Shown: in pieces, positions 1-12,607 of the stretch
How positions within the stretch are numbered: position 1 is the stretch's first letter
How the letters are laid out: the number at the start of each line of letters is the position of its first letter
DNA from: Locusta migratoria
Lineage: Eukaryota > Arthropoda > Insecta > Orthoptera > Acrididae
Length of the DNA stretch: 64,000 bases
Direction: 5' to 3'
Assembly: GCA_026315105.1 (NCBI GenBank)
Contig: CM048750.1
Coordinates: 399,031,002-399,095,001 of the forward strand
The notes under the pieces: generated by a model
Told to the model about the DNA's origin: nothing
The model's input: the letters and a program-made list of their open reading frames with translations, nothing else
The model's database searches: none
Made by a program: the position numbers and the translations under genes

Positions 1-2034
1 GTCACCAACATGGAGGAGACATCTACAGTAAAAATGTTGGTAGTGAGGGAAGCGAGAGAAAGACAGAATTGCTGAAGGCTGTTTCTACATTAGGCCAATT
101 GAGGAACTCTCAACTTGAGAGGTAGGAGGGATGGGCTCATTTGATGAGTCTGTCAAAGGAAATCTCACAGTAGATGTGGCTTCATCCACAGACAGCAGGA
201 CACCTTTAGTCAGTAAAAGTCTTTCATTCCATTTTTGTATGCAAGAATTCTTTGGTCAGTGTCCAGGTTGGTTTGACTCTTGTGATGGATATTGTAACCC
301 GAGATGAAAGACAATTTGGAATCAGTGACATTAGCAATTAACATTAGGTCAATTCCACAAGAATGTAAATACAACTGGAGCTACATTAGCGGACACAGAG
401 TTATTTCAAGTGACCTTCTGCTTTTTTAAGTGATTCGACAATAATCCCAACATTAACTGTTCATTTTAATCATTTGATGTTGAAACACAAGAACATTCTT
501 TGTTGTTTTGTGACTTATTAGTATAATAAGTGCAAATAATCACCAAGTCCTGTGAAAATTGTTTACACATTGATTTTTCCATCATCCAAGTATGTTATCA
601 CAAACATGGCAGTGACAATTTATCTGCGATATGCAACTTTCCTTGGTTAATAGATTTCAACACTGCCTTCTTGTCAAGTAAATAATGTATACTATCTTGA
701 TATGTGCAGGCTACCATGCATTGCTCAGATTCTTTTGAATGTATGCAACTGTGGCCAACCTTTGCAAAGTGTGACATCATGACCTACAACACAAAGCTAC
801 AACACAAGTCTCGCCAGCACAGCCCGATGATGACCCTTTTTGTCATGCTGCACAATTGCACACAGCCCCTATTTTACTCCTTCAGTCAACTGACTGTGTT
901 TCATGTGCATATTTGTTACAGTTTATTTCTGATGATTACTTTTGTAAATTACCCGACTTCAACTATGCATGAAACTACAGCCAATAGTGGCCTTCACATT
1001 CTAACCCACAGGCAGCACCTCGTGGATCAGTGAGCTACAGAGCATGTCTGATGCTGCACTACCATCACTGATCACAACATTGTGGTCTATGCTACTGAGG
1101 TGCTTATGAACCTGGTGTAATCTGCTAGATCTTCACAAACACTGTGCTCTCTGTACAGCTACATGCTAACTTTGCTGATGTAATGCTGGAAGGCATGCAC
1201 CATACATCACAGTGTACTGTACATTACAGAAGATGCAGAGGACAGCTGTGATGGGTTTTCATCCTAAACTACATGACAGCCTTGGCAATGGTAGACAATA
1301 TCACCATAGCTCTGAAACCATTATCTTAAGAAATTGTCCAGCTGGGTCTCATGGAAGTGCTAGCCATAACCTCATCAGTCATCTGCACCTGCACCACTGT
1401 GCCTCATCTGAGAAATATGATCTTACTGGCTACTGCACACCTGTGCTTATGCACCCTCATGTAAAGCTTCACAATGACAATTTCACCGATTTCCTCCTCT
1501 TTGAGCTCTTATCTATAAACAAGGTGGAGGTGGGGACTGTGGCAATCACAACAGTAATCACATAACAGCAAACAATAACAACTCTCTCTGACACGAAGGA
1601 AATACTATACCTCTGTACCGAGACTGATTTAGTACATAGTCAGTTACCACATTGACCGGATACTCAAATGTTATTTTTATACCAATATATTTTTCTCTAG
1701 TCCAAACTCATTGTAGTATGTAGTTACCATCCTTAATTTCTACAACAGCAGTATCAGTATATGTACTTTCATAATATGAAAATACACGTAGTTTACATGT
1801 TGCTACACATTAAAGAGCTTCCTAAAACGATTTTTCCTCCTGAAGTGGTGTGAAGTTCTATGCTAGTGTACAAAACCTTTACCTTTCAAAGGACTGAAAA
1901 GTTTTACTATATTGAGAGAAACTACATTGCCACTTAACACAGGTATATGTACTTTCACCCAGGTTATAGACTAGTTTAACTCATTGGAAAGTATTTTAAC
2001 AATGGAAAATCCGATTGGAATGTCAATAATGAAG
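1..2034. other. no recognisable gene
   Basis: AT-rich sequence with a few short open frames (for example 704-1033 and 1212-1565 on +). None shows a recognisable domain, a plausible splice context or similarity to a transposon protein. I see no repeat array. It may be intronic, intergenic, or transposon sequence decayed beyond recognition by eye. Confidence 0.5.
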
Positions 2035-2395
2035 GATAAATAACAACTCAGCATAGAGAGGTTCACTGAGCTGCTGACAGGCACAAAAATAGATAAACAC
2101 ATTCACATAACTTATATGTTCGGCCATGGCCTTCATCAGAAAAAGAAACACATACATTCATGCAATCACTCGAACTATACACATACAACCATCATGTCCG
2201 GCAACTCCAGTGTCATATAGTGATTGTGTGTGTGTGTGTTTAGCTGTCGGAGTGATTGCGTGAATGTGTGTGTTTCTTTTTCTGATGAAGGCCATTGCCA
2301 AAAATTTAAGTTGTCTGAATGTGATTATCTATTTTCTTGCCTGTCAGCGAGCCTCTTTACAGTGAGTTGTTATCTATTATTGACATAGTAAAGTG
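2035..2395. repeat. fold-back pair of PLE-B-type terminal repeats
   Basis: Two copies of one terminal repeat face each other around a short centre near 2215. The left copy reads on the minus strand and the right copy on the plus strand. Both outer ends carry an AACAACTCA / TGAGTTGTT block. Both contain a CTGATGAAGGCC core (minus 2139-2133; plus 2282-2288) next to a TGTGTGTTTCTTTTT stretch. The same repeat follows Penelope-like GIY-YIG coding sequence at 62.4-62.7 kb and lies beside it at 22.99-23.18 kb, which is why I assign it to that family (PLE-B). No coding capacity. Confidence 0.65.
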
Positions 2396-2705
2396 TATTT
2401 TTAATCACGAATAATCTGTGAATTTCTTTTTCTTGTACGCATATATACATTGACCTGAGTGATTGTTTTCAACAATGTTACTGGGCACATACTCACCTGT
2501 TGCCATTTGAGGGTATATCCAGAATCACCGCATATGATGAATCGACTGTGAATGTAGTCTGAATCTGCTGTCATTAGTAATAAGCAAATTAACTGCCCCC
2601 CTCCCACTCCTCATTAGCTCAGTCCCTATGATCTTAGCAGCATTGCAAATCTTTAAACACTGTATGCTCACTAGTGAATGCTACAGTGACATGATGCTCC
2701 TTCCC
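2396..2705. other. no recognisable gene; flank of Gypsy element
   Basis: No coding or repeat feature seen. It ends with the imperfect target duplication (ttccc, 2701-2705) of the following LTR retrotransposon; the matching copy is ttgcc at 7491-7495. Confidence 0.5.
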
Positions 2706-2903
2706 TGTTGTGACAGTACGTCATAAATTTAAAACTACCACTGCACGCAAAGTAATATAGGAGTGTTACAGTAATTAGACAGTGCTGCCTAAGTGAACCG
2801 GGGCTCGCCCAGACTCAGCAGACCTCGTCAGTTGACATTTAACCATGATACGAAACACTTGTTGTGTACAGTTGTATTTTCTAGTGTTAATAAAGATATT
2901 ACA
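2706..2903 (+). repeat. 5' LTR of Gypsy element
   Basis: 198 bp, starts TGTTGTGACAGT and ends ATTACA. It has an AATAAA signal at 2889-2894, close to the 3' end. It aligns over its full length with 7284-7490, apart from a 9-bp indel and scattered substitutions. Confidence 0.92.
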
Positions 2904-2986
2904 CTTATAGTGGCGACGAGTTGTGAACTATTCCACGCGTTGTTGTCAGCAGTGTTTTGATAAATATGTAAAGCTTAGACCAGCTA

Positions 2987-3955
2987 TTGCGCATGCTCAT
3001 CGAGCAACAGACTGCCCTCGTAGCGTCATTACGTAACTTACCACAGACGCTTACGTCAGTTGTGTCAACGTCGTTGTCCAGTCAAGTCGCTCCGTGTTCT
3101 CTGCCTCCATTCCCTCCATACGAGGAAGCTGCGGAAGAATGGGAGGACTATGAAAAGCGGCTGCAGCAACATTTTGTGGCTTTCGACGTTGGCGACGATC
3201 AGCTGTGCAAATCATTATTTCTTTCGTGGATTTCTCCAAAAGTGTATCAACTATTATCTCAGCTGGCCCCCCCTACGAGATCCAGCGTCTTTATCTTTTA
3301 CTGAAATGTATGACATGCTCTCCAAATATTATCACAAAACACCCATGTTGTTGGTTCCCATGTGTCCTTTTACAAGTGCTGCTAGCAGCCGCATGAATCA
3401 TATCGTGCATGGGCCGCGGAATTACAGGGCCATAGTAGAAAATGTCAATTTGTTACGGGCGTGCATCATGAGTCTTATGCCAATTCCATGGTTAGAGATG
3501 CTATTCTTAGGTTGGTTCCGCATTAGGAAGTCTGACAATAACCCTCCAGCTTCCGAATCCCTTTTTATCTGAAGTATTGAGTATTGCCCAGTCGTATGAA
3601 ATGTCTCGTGCCACCAGCGCCCAAATTGACAAATACATGGACATCAGTACTGTTCAGTCTAATGCCGCACCAGATGAAGCGTCTGTTTCATATGATGGGG
3701 AAGTTACCGCAGTACACACGCATCAGCGACGTGTTGCGGTAGAACCGCGCACAAAAAAAACAGCAGCGACAGATGCAGCAGCCGTGGCAGCAAAATCAAG
3801 TACGTTCAGCGCTTCCATCCTGTCCATGTTGCTTTATCAAAACATGAGAGGGTAGATTGCCCTCAATGCTGGGCCACGTGTCACACCTGTCATAAGAAAG
3901 GTCACATTGGCTCCGTCTGCCGGTCTAACAAGACTCCTGCTGTCGTTGAAGACGA
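2987..3955 (+). pseudogene. Gypsy gag pseudogene
   Basis: Capsid/nucleocapsid protein of the retrotransposon, which would assemble virus-like particles and bind its RNA. The first frame (2987-3304) has the PPFPPYEEAAEEWEDYEKR region typical of gag. Near 3284 it shifts into another frame (LRDPASLSFTEMYDMLSKYY), and a stop follows at about 3572. A third open stretch starts at 3577. A CCHC zinc knuckle (C-x2-C-x4-H-x4-C, CHTCHKKGHIGSVC) is visible around 3880-3925, just before pol. With at least two frameshifts or stops it cannot make an intact Gag. Confidence 0.85.
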
Positions 3956-5093
3956 CGATTCTGTTATGACTGTCAATTGTGTACTTTCCGATACTAGTAA
4001 GTTGTATATAGATGTTCAGGTACTTGACAAAAATATTCTCATCCAGGTAAACACAGTTTCTGCTGTCACTCTCATTAATTCTCACACATACTTGGAATTG
4101 GGTTCTGCGCCGTTGTCTCCTGTCACGCGCAATTTGCGGACTTACAACAAACAGAAAATTCCAATTATCGGCCAATTTGAGGCGTCCACTTCTTACAAGT
4201 CGGTCGTTCGTTCTCTCACCTTTATTGTTGTTGATCATGCAGGAACGGAAAACTTGTTTGGGTATGATGCTTTTCGACTTTTTGGATTCTCCATTACGGA
4301 CGATGTACATCTGGTATCTGATGATATTCCTTACACTCGGTTAGTTGCATTGTATACTGAATTTTCCTCGATTTTCTCTCCCGGCCTGCGCCGCACTGTC
4401 GAATTTAGGGCACATATAACGCTCAAACCAGGGACCCACCCGAAATTTTCCCGGGCCCACCCAAAATTTTTCTGTGCCCGCCCCCTTCCAGTCGCATTAC
4501 GTGACCCAGTCAAGGCTGAATTAGATAGATTGGTGTCTTTGGGGGCTCTCCTACTAGTTACTTCTAGTGAATGGGCATCCCGCCTCGTTGTGGTTTGCAA
4601 ACCTAAAGGCAAATTGTGGTTGTGTGGTGATTTGGAAGAAAAAAAAAAAAAAAAAAACGTCAATGCCCAATGTCTCATTGATACTTACCCGCTTCCTCAT
4701 CCTGACGAGTTGTTTGCCAAATTCGAGGGCGGTCAGTTCTCCAAAATTGATTTGTCGGAGGCATATCAGCAACTGCCTTTGGATGCAGATTCCAGAAAAT
4801 TTCTCATCTTAAACACTCCGTTTGGCCTGTATCAATACCAACGGATGCCTTTCGGCGTTGCTAGCATGCCAGCTATCTTTCAGCGTTTTTTAGAACAACT
4901 GACGGCTTCTGTGCCTGGTTGCATCAACTATCAAGATGATATTGTAGTTACGGGGGCTTCCACGGATGAACACCTTGCCAATCTTCACGCGCTTTTTCAA
5001 GTTCTCCTGTCTGTGGTGTTAAAGTGTAATCTCACTAAATCTCAGTTTTTTTCAGTCTTCTGTTGTGTATCTGGGGTTTCAACTGTCCCGTGA
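3956..5093 (+). pseudogene. Gypsy protease and reverse transcriptase (5' pol)
   Basis: Aspartic protease followed by reverse transcriptase. At 4050-4058, where a retroviral-type protease normally has Asp-Thr-Gly, the codons read N-T-V, so the catalytic aspartate is lost. The RT fingers and palm follow; the catalytic motif is YQDD at about 4929-4940 (INYQDDIVV). Within the RT a run of 19 A (4639-4657) replaces normal sequence after LCGDLEE and encodes lysines in frame. The frame ends at 5093 in the RT thumb and the protein continues in the frame opening at 5065, so there is a frameshift near 5085. Confidence 0.88.
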
Positions 5094-5961
5094 CAGGATC
5101 CGCCCCTTAAGTCAGCATGTTGATGCTATCACAGCCCTCCCACGGCCGTCCAATGTTAAAGACCTTCAGGTAATTCTTGGTAAAATTGCCTACTATCATA
5201 AACTCCTCCCTTCTGTGGCTGACGTAGCTCATCCATTGAATCAGCTGCTCCATAAGAACATTCCTTTCCACTGGACCAACGAATGTAAACGTGCTTTTAT
5301 TCGCCTCAAAGATCAACTTCAGTCGGCTCCGGGGTGGCAACTGGTGTTTGCCACGGACGTGTCCCAATATGATCTTGGGGCCATCCTTGCACACCAATAT
5401 GATGATGGATCAGAGCGGCCTATTGCTTGCGCTTCGAAGACGCTCAACGATGCTCAAAAGCATTATTCTCAGATTGAGAAAGAGGCACTTGCCATAGTGT
5501 ATGCCTTAAAAATATTTCACGTTTTCTTGTATGATTCCAAGTTTCATCTCATTACTGACCATAAGCCTCTTGTCTTCCTGTTTCATCCTTCAGCATCACT
5601 TCCGGATAAAGCTGCACACAGTTTGCAACATTGGGCTTTATATTTGTCTCAATTTCACTATGAGATCCATTACTGCCCCACGGCCCAGCACGCAAATGCT
5701 GATGCCTTATCGCGGCTGCCTATGGGTACTGACCCCGTTTTGGACCGTGATGAGTTACTCTATTTCCACGTGGATGAGGACGAACGTCGTGAGGTTGATG
5801 GTTTTCCAATTATGGGGGACCATGTACCTTCAGCCTCAGCCGAAGACCCAGTTCTCTGCAAGGTGATTAGGTTCATTCAACGAGGGTGGCCTGACAGACC
5901 CTCTGGCAAGGCCTCTGACCTGCTTCGTAATTATTACGCCTTTCAGACTGTCGGTTCGTGA
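5065..5961 (+). pseudogene. Gypsy RT thumb and RNase H
   Basis: Continuation of pol in a second frame. It contains the end of the RT (YLGFQLSRDRIRPLSQHVDA), the connection, and RNase H, which removes the RNA strand of the RNA/DNA hybrid. RNase H motifs are FATDVSQYDLGAILAH, then KHYSQIEKEALAIVYAL, then LITDHKPLVFLF, so the acidic residues remain. It ends with the ADALSRLP motif usual at the end of Gypsy RNase H. A second frameshift near 5944 separates it from the integrase frame. Confidence 0.88.
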
Positions 5962-7258
5962 TGGGGTGGTTCTCCTCTCTACAGATGGAGCATTTCCAAG
6001 GGTGGTGTTTTCTGCTTCTCTGCGTCAACGTGTTCTTCATTTGTTACACCAAGGACATTGGGGTATTTCCCGCACTAAAAATCTGGCTCACAGACATGTT
6101 TCCTGGCCAGTAATTGATGCAGACATTTCACACATGGTCGCCCTGTGTACCAAATGTGCTCAACAGTCGGCAGCCCCCCGAGCTGACCCTTCCCCGTGGC
6201 CTGCCCCAGCGCGGCCGTGGGAACAGGTCCACGCCGATTTTGCTGCCCCTTTACTCGGTGCCTACTGGTTTCTTGTCATTGATGCTTATTCCAATTTCCC
6301 TTTTGTGGTTCGCTGTGCGTCCCCTTCCACTGCGGCAACCACAAATGCATTGGCGAAGATTTTCGCCCTTGAAGGTCTACCCTCTACGCTAGTCACAGAC
6401 AACGGACCACAGTTTTCCTCACAGGCTTTTGCAGATTTCTGTTCTGACCTCGGTGTCCCTCATGTCACGGCGCCGCCATTCCATCCACAGTCGAATGGGG
6501 AGGTCAAGCGTCTTGTACGCACATTCAAATGTCAGATAAAGAAGTTCCTCAGTGAGTTTTCTACAGAAGATGCTTTACTTCACTTTCTAAGTTCTTATCG
6601 ATTTACACCCATGGGTGATCACAGCCCGGCCAAGCTCTTACACGGTTGTCAGCCACGTACATTGTTACATCTTCTTCGCTTCCGACAGTCTCGGGCTGTT
6701 TCTCACCCTCCTGACAAGTTCCGAGTAGGTGCCCCTGTCTGGGTACGGGGATATGGCTCTCATGCCAAGTGGATCAAAAGGACTAGAGGCCTTCAGTTGT
6801 GTGACAACCAGACTGATCAGGGAATGGTTGTTCACCATTTTGATCAGATAAGTTTGCTGGCAGTTGACCTGCCATTGTCAACGTTGTCCCCACACAGGAC
6901 TATTCATACTCCTTCAGAAGCCAATAGACACCACCTATGGGTTCCACCTTTACAGCTCACAACTCCGAGCATCCAACATAATCCTGCAGATGATGTGCTT
7001 CCATCACATGAGCCGACTGTGCGGGGAGGTGTGCCAGCATCACAGTCGCATGCACCAGAGGCAATGCAGCTATCACCCATCATTCAGTCCCGGGGACGTA
7101 TGCCTCCAGCAGAGAGGCAGCCAATACTTCAGAGATGTCACCCATCATTCAGTCATGGGCACTTTCACCCATACGATCGAGTGGCACCACGTGACCTGGT
7201 CCCAACACATGAAGAGTCGATGGATGTCTCTGCACTGTACAACACATCTGCAATGTGA
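5945..7258 (+). pseudogene. Gypsy integrase
   Basis: Integrase inserts the cDNA into the genome. An H2C2 zinc-binding module (HLLHQGHWG ... LCTKCAQQ) is followed by the catalytic core: D in HADFAAP, D in VTDNGPQF, E in SNGEVKR, so the DDE triad is intact here. The C-terminal part (to 7258) is rich in proline and histidine, with no chromodomain I can recognise and no following env-like frame. The open part starts 20 nt before the first Met at 5966. On its own this is the best preserved domain of the element. Confidence 0.88.
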
Positions 7259-7283
7259 AGTGAATTTCCCAAAGGGGGAAAAG

Positions 7284-7490
7284 TGTTGTGACAGTGCATC
7301 ATAAATTTGAAACTACCGCTGCGCGTAACGCATGCAAAGTAATATAGGGACGCTACAGTAATTAGACAGCACCGCCTAAGTGAACCGGGGCTGAGCCGGA
7401 CTCAGTGGAGCTCATCAGTTGACATTTCACCATGATTCAAAACACTTGTTGTGTATAGTTGTATTTTCTAGTGTTAATAAAGTTATTACA
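7284..7490 (+). repeat. 3' LTR of Gypsy element
   Basis: 207 bp, starts TGTTGTGACAGT and ends TTATTACA, with AATAAA at 7476-7481. It is preceded without gap by the polypurine tract AAAGGGGGAAAAG (7271-7283). Relative to the 5' LTR it has 9 extra bases near its start. Confidence 0.92.
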
Positions 7491-7524
7491 TTGCCCATGT
7501 GCATCTTTCCAGGTATTTTTTCAG

Positions 7525-7671
7525 CTGTGCATAGTTTGTTCCTATGAGAACGTGCATTTTAATTTAAGAGCATATATGGAGTATATTCAGCTAATGGACT
7601 GGACTGCCCCCAACTTTAATGCCATCCAGCATGTGTGGAAAGCATTCAGAGAGACGTATTATAGCATGTAA
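7525..7671 (+). pseudogene. Tc1-like transposase C-terminal remnant
   Basis: The translation of 7525-7671 (NVHFNLRAYMEYIQLMDW, then TAPNFNAIQHVWKAF) resembles the C-terminal catalytic block of Tc1-type DDE transposases, where a W-P-A-x-S-P-D-x-N-P-I-E-H-x-W pattern holds the third catalytic residue. Here the acidic residues of that block are lost (NFNAIQHVW) and a stop follows at 7669. Only this block is visible; the rest may have been lost or be unrecognisable. It could be a chance resemblance, but the length of the match makes that less likely. Confidence 0.45.
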
Positions 7672-7679
7672 ACATTCCA

Positions 7680-10239
7680 CAATTACCATCCATCTGTGGT
7701 CAACCACATTGGCGGAGGACTGGAATGTCTAACCACAAAAACTGCCTATTAGCCTTTTGGATAGAAATGGAGGACATTTCAGAGCATGAATTGCCATTTG
7801 TGGTGGTAACACACACTATCAACCCTTGAGTGGGTGTGCATCTATATAAGGAGTGCAAACCACAAGTAACTTTATTTTGTACCATTATGTTGTTTTACAA
7901 GTATGACCTCTTGCCCATTCCTTCATTACAGCTTCTGCTAACACATTGATTAGTTTTGTTGCCATATGTTTGAGTCAGAAGCAGTAATGTAAAATAAACA
8001 GTAAGAGTGTCATCATAGTGGTCAGTCATGTAAGTAATATCTTACTTAATATTCTTAAGCTATTTTTTATACTCAACAAAATGTAACATGTAACAAAGAG
8101 GTTCTTGTCACTCTTTCAGGGCATACTCCAAGCTGGCAAACATTGTGTTTGTGTCTGCTTTACTATGAACCAGAGATACACTGTTCCAAACAGTGAAAAT
8201 AATGATGACTTGGAGGAACTCAGAACTTTTCACATAAAGTAACCACAAGTCTGATTCTGAAGAAGAACATGATTCAAAGGATGAGCATGAACAATCACTT
8301 TCCACAGGTAATAGTTTCTTTGAGAAGAAGAAAATATGTAATTCTAATAAAGCAGGTCCTAAAGAAGTCACAAATGAAACAAAGGTTTTATGGGAAATAC
8401 TTAGCCTGCAATGATTCCTGAAATATTATGTAAGTCAACAGAACAGAGTGGTATAATGAAAGTTATTTTTCTACAGTTTAATTAAACAGTAATTAAACTC
8501 ATGTAACATATGTTTATTTTATCATTTCTTAATTCTATTGAAATTCAACTGTGATTTAGCTCATACAAGTTTTCATGTGTATACAAAGTACACCATGTGC
8601 CCACTAGTGTTATGAAAAACAGTGCATCCACTCAATGTTTAAGAACCAAGCTCCAAATTTTTAATGTTCTAGTACCATCATAAATGACTGTGACTTTGTT
8701 AAGTGCCACTAACACATCATGTAAATGTTTCATCTTTTAAATTGTGAACACCAGTCTATATAAACAGTGGTTCTGAATTCCTATAACATCATTAACAGTT
8801 GTGTAAAGGGGCAAAGGACAGCAATATCTGATAATAAACCCCTGTTCCATTTGCAAAATAAATAACTTTGAACAATAGCGGGCAATACACACAGAATTGT
8901 GTGCTTCAGTAAACTCCTTGTGTTAATATGATATCTTGTGTGAAATCATCAGAGAACAGCCTAATGAATTGAAGCACACGTACTGTACATCAGATGACAC
9001 CAAGTGATTGAGAAAGGTTGTACATTACATAATGGCAACTTGTGTTTACTGGATGCACTAAGAATCCCTCATCTATGGTGAAAATTGACAAAATGCATCA
9101 TACCCTGAACAATTTACTTGCCACACATTTTACATATCATGTATTTTTGCAAGTTTTGAACAATTTTGTTTTGGAAACAAACACTTCTAATGCCCTAATA
9201 TGCTTCACCATTGATGTGGAAGAGGAAGTTGTCCAACAAGTTGCTCACCACTTGTCTATGTGTATCAACAACAATACAGGTGCTGTGGATGTATCCCAGA
9301 TCAGCATCTTATTGAATGCCCCATTCTTTTCACAAATAAAGCACATTTAACAAATAATGGCCTGCTCAGAATAACAGATTTGTGATGAAGAAAACTTTCA
9401 TGCCACACATTCTAACAAATTTAAATATTGTTCTGGTGTCAATGTGGCCTGGTACTTGGTCATTGTATTTGAATATTTGGAGGATGTGTCATTGTGCACC
9501 CGTCAAATGTTGTGGTTCTGAATAATGGTGCACCAACCTACTTTTCACAAAACATCCACCCACACCTTCAACAAACATATGGAAGAGACAGTGTGCCACA
9601 GTCAGATATTTTGAAAATGAATGCTATAAATATTTCAACAGTTTGATAACTTCTTCAGAAGGAGAAAATGCACACACATTCACACATTACATCTTATACA
9701 TATAAGGAGTCCCAGATCTACAACATTTTCCAACTGCGGCACAAACCTGATTCTTAGTGTGATATCAGCATAAAGTATTTTAGGCCAAGATAGTCTAACA
9801 ATTTAGTGGCATTTGAGGGAAAAGGTGTCACATATGTGAGGGAGTGATAGGTATATAAATAGAAAAATAGTTGGTGGAAATACAGCATTATTCAACCACT
9901 CCGGAGAATTGCCAGTTATGTTAATAACACAGCATAGGTTTCTTTCTGGGAATGGACTGTCACTCTACAATAAATAGTCACTTTACCACCTACAAACAGT
10001 GATAGTTTCATGACAGCTGTCAGCCCGTGGGAGTTTCTAGTACTTAATCAAAGAAGAGAAGGTTCTGTTGTGACTGTCAGTATCTGAATTATCATATGGT
10101 CACAGATGTGTATCAAATTCCAAACATCACAAGTGACCTTCGAAAACAGGGGAGAATGCCATTATGTGATTAAGGTGTCATGAAGTGGGCACCATCAGTT
10201 GGACTTGGTTTAGTACACTGCCCTAAGGTACAAAATTGA
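7680..10239. other. no recognisable gene
   Basis: AT-rich sequence. The open frame at 9042-9350 (102 codons, +) has no recognised domain and no convincing splice sites. No tandem array or RNA gene seen. Probably intronic or intergenic. Confidence 0.5.
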
Positions 10240-12160
10240 TGGAAACATCATAATTAAGCCCATAAGTAAGAAGAATCAGAAATTAGCATTAAAAAAATTA
10301 CCAGGAATTCCTTTGGAGTGAGCCATAAGAAGACTTTTCAGTTAAGCCTTGAAGGTATGTGGATTACTACTAAGCTTTTTGAATTCTTGTGGCAGTATAT
10401 TGAAAAGGGATGTGGCAGAATACTGCTCATCTTTCTGCACGACGGTCAAGTAGGTGTGATCAAAATGCAAATTCCATTTGTGTCTGGTATTAACTGAATG
10501 AAACCTGCTAACTTTTGGAAATGACCAAACATGATTAAAAACAAATGACATCAAAGAAATTATGTATTGAAAGGACACTATCAGAATTCCCAGGCTAACA
10601 AACAGGGGTTGAGGTACACAAGCTTACCCCACATATTGCTCGAACTACCTGTTTCTGCACAAGAAACATTCTTTTTTAATCAGAGGAGTTACACCAAATA
10701 ATAACACCATATGTCGTTAGTGAATGAAAATAAGCCAGAGAGACTACTTTTCATATTGAACTATCACTTAATTGAGAAACTGTTTGAATGATAAATAACT
10801 CAACATTTAATTTTTTACAACATTTTGAACATTGGTTTCCACGACAGTTGACTTCCTATCTGAATGTCTGGAAATTTGAACTGTTCAGTCTCACTTATCA
10901 TGTGCCCATTCTGTGTAACTGAAATGTCATTTTTTGTTGAATTGTGTGATAGAATCTGTAAAAACTTAGTCTTACTATGATTTATCATCAATTTATTTGC
11001 CAAAAGGCATGGACTTATTTTTTAAATTACATTATTTGATACTGCGTCAATCTTGCCTACAACATCCTTCACTACCAAGGTAGTAGTGCCATCAGCAAAC
11101 AGAAATATCTTAGAATTACCTATTATACTAGAAGGCATATCATTTATATAAATGAGAATCAACAGAGGGCCCAGAACAGAACCCTGAGATCCCCCTCCCC
11201 CAACTAAATGTACCCCATTATGAGTACATATTGTAGCCATTTTCAACACTGCTGTCTGCTATCAAAGTAAGAAGTGAAGTAATTGTCACCTACTCCCCTT
11301 ACTTCTTAAATGTTCCAACTTCTGCCAGAATATCTTGTAATCAAAACAATCAAATGCTTTTGTTAAATTGAAGAATACACCTAGCATTCAGTTTTTTGTT
11401 TTTTTTTTTTTTTTTTTTGTTTTTTTTTTTTTTTTAATTTAATCCATGAAATGCCTCACAGAGAAAAGAAAATATAGCAGTTTTGGTTGTTACACCACTT
11501 CTGAAACCAAACTCTACATTTGACAGCAAATTATGGGAACTGAAAAGATCAGTTAACCTTAAATATAGAGCCTTTTCAGTACCTTTAGCAAACACTGATG
11601 GCATCAAAATAGGTCTGAAGTTGTCTACATTATTGCTTTCTCCCTTTTTATACAGTAGTTTCAGTACTGAGTACTTTAATCCGTCAGGAAATTGACCATT
11701 CTGAAAGGAAAAATTACAAATATGGTCAAGTACTGGGCTGACAGAGGTGGGCCAATACTTTAGTATTCTGCTAGATACCCCACAATATCCACAAGAGTCT
11801 GTAGTCTTTAGTGATTTAATTATCCACCCACTCTCCTCTTTGTCAGTATCAAAAAGAACTAATTCAGATAACAGTCTCAGAACACTATTTTCTAGAGTGG
11901 TATGTAATTACCTGTAGGAGCTAAGTTTCTGATATATTCACCAGCTATAATCAGGAAGTGGTTATTAAATACTGCACATACACCTGACTTATCAGTAACA
12001 GAAAACTTATCATTATCCAATAACTTTATATACTCAACTCTGTGCTGCTGACGAGATAGTTCCTTCATGACTGCCCAAATGGTTTTAATTTTATTCTGAG
12101 AATTAGCTATTTTTTTCTGCATACCACATACATTTTTCCTTCTTAATGACATTTACAATA
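10240..12160 (-). mobile_element. non-LTR retrotransposon (LINE) remnant, RT region
   Basis: Minus-strand LINE reverse transcriptase in several broken frames. Reading from 12.15 kb down: a linker (12152-11892), the FPDGLKYS block and the frequent LINE pattern TQ-x-AIFSFL-x-GIS around 11.6-11.45 kb, NLTKAFDCFDYKIF near 11.36 kb, then SQGSVLGPLLILIYINDMP and FLFADGTTT (11249-11022). The catalytic FADD has become FADG. A further stretch (11003-10815) and the C-terminal block ending SLFNILPQEFKKL (10578-10342) follow. A T-rich stretch (11396-11436) interrupts the frame. The clade is not settled; it looks Jockey/CR1-like. Confidence 0.82.
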
Positions 12161-12239
12161 TTGTTTTTAATGGTCCACTGAAGCTTGATTCTGACTGTTT
12201 CCATCATTTTAATTGGATTCCTGCTTTATCCTCCAGAAA

Positions 12240-12445
12240 TTAATATTGAACAATGGAAATTCCAAGAAGGATTCAACAATATTTTTGAGAAGGATAGGTT
12301 GCTTACTCACCACAGAGAAGTCCAATGAGCTGCAGAAAGGCACAAATAACAGAATAAAACATTAGAGCTTTCAGCCGTTTAGGCCTTCATCTGTTAGAGA
12401 TACACAAACATACACACACTCACACAGACACGACCGCCGTCTGTG
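12240..12445 (-). repeat. PLE-B-type terminal repeat, minus orientation
   Basis: Read on the minus strand it has the same order as the 62.4-62.7 kb copy: TGTGTGTGTAT-type microsatellite, CAGATGAAGGCC (12394-12383), GGCTGAAAGCTC, then GCAGCTCATTGG and a CAACCTATCCTTCTC end. The hammerhead-like CTGATGA is changed to CAGATGA here. No coding capacity. Confidence 0.6.
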
Positions 12446-12457
12446 GCTCATTGATAT

Positions 12458-12607
12458 AGTAGCAAATGACAGTAGTAGTGCAGCAATTTGTCAATACAAC
12501 AGAACATTTTACTTACCATATCACAAAATCTATAAGACAAAAGGAGTAAACATAACATAGAAAATCAGAGATAATACTGTCTTAATTAAGTACATAGATT
12601 TCCAACA
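12458..12607 (-). repeat. 3' LTR of BEL/Pao element
   Basis: 150 bp. On the minus strand it starts TGTTGGAAATC and ends near CATTTGCTACT. It aligns along its length with 17499-17650; I count about 14 substitutions and two small indels, so roughly 9-10% divergence. Confidence 0.88.

Larger units (their letters stand above)
2706..7490 (+). mobile_element. Ty3/Gypsy LTR retrotransposon, complete but decayed
   Basis: A complete element bounded by two LTRs, with a primer-binding-site-like stretch (TGGCGACGAG, 2911-2920) after the 5' LTR and a purine tract (7271-7283) directly before the 3' LTR. Internal order is gag, protease, reverse transcriptase, RNase H, integrase, the order typical of Ty3/Gypsy. 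No envelope-like frame follows integrase. Coding is broken by several frameshifts. By hand count the two LTRs differ at about 25 of 198 aligned positions plus a 9-bp indel, so the insertion is old. Flanking 5-mers match at 4 of 5 positions. Confidence 0.93.

Noticed and set aside
5966..7258. Envelope-like gene after Gypsy integrase (errantivirus)
   Set aside because: The frame is integrase with a proline/histidine-rich tail and ends 25 nt before the 3' LTR; there is no room for an env gene.
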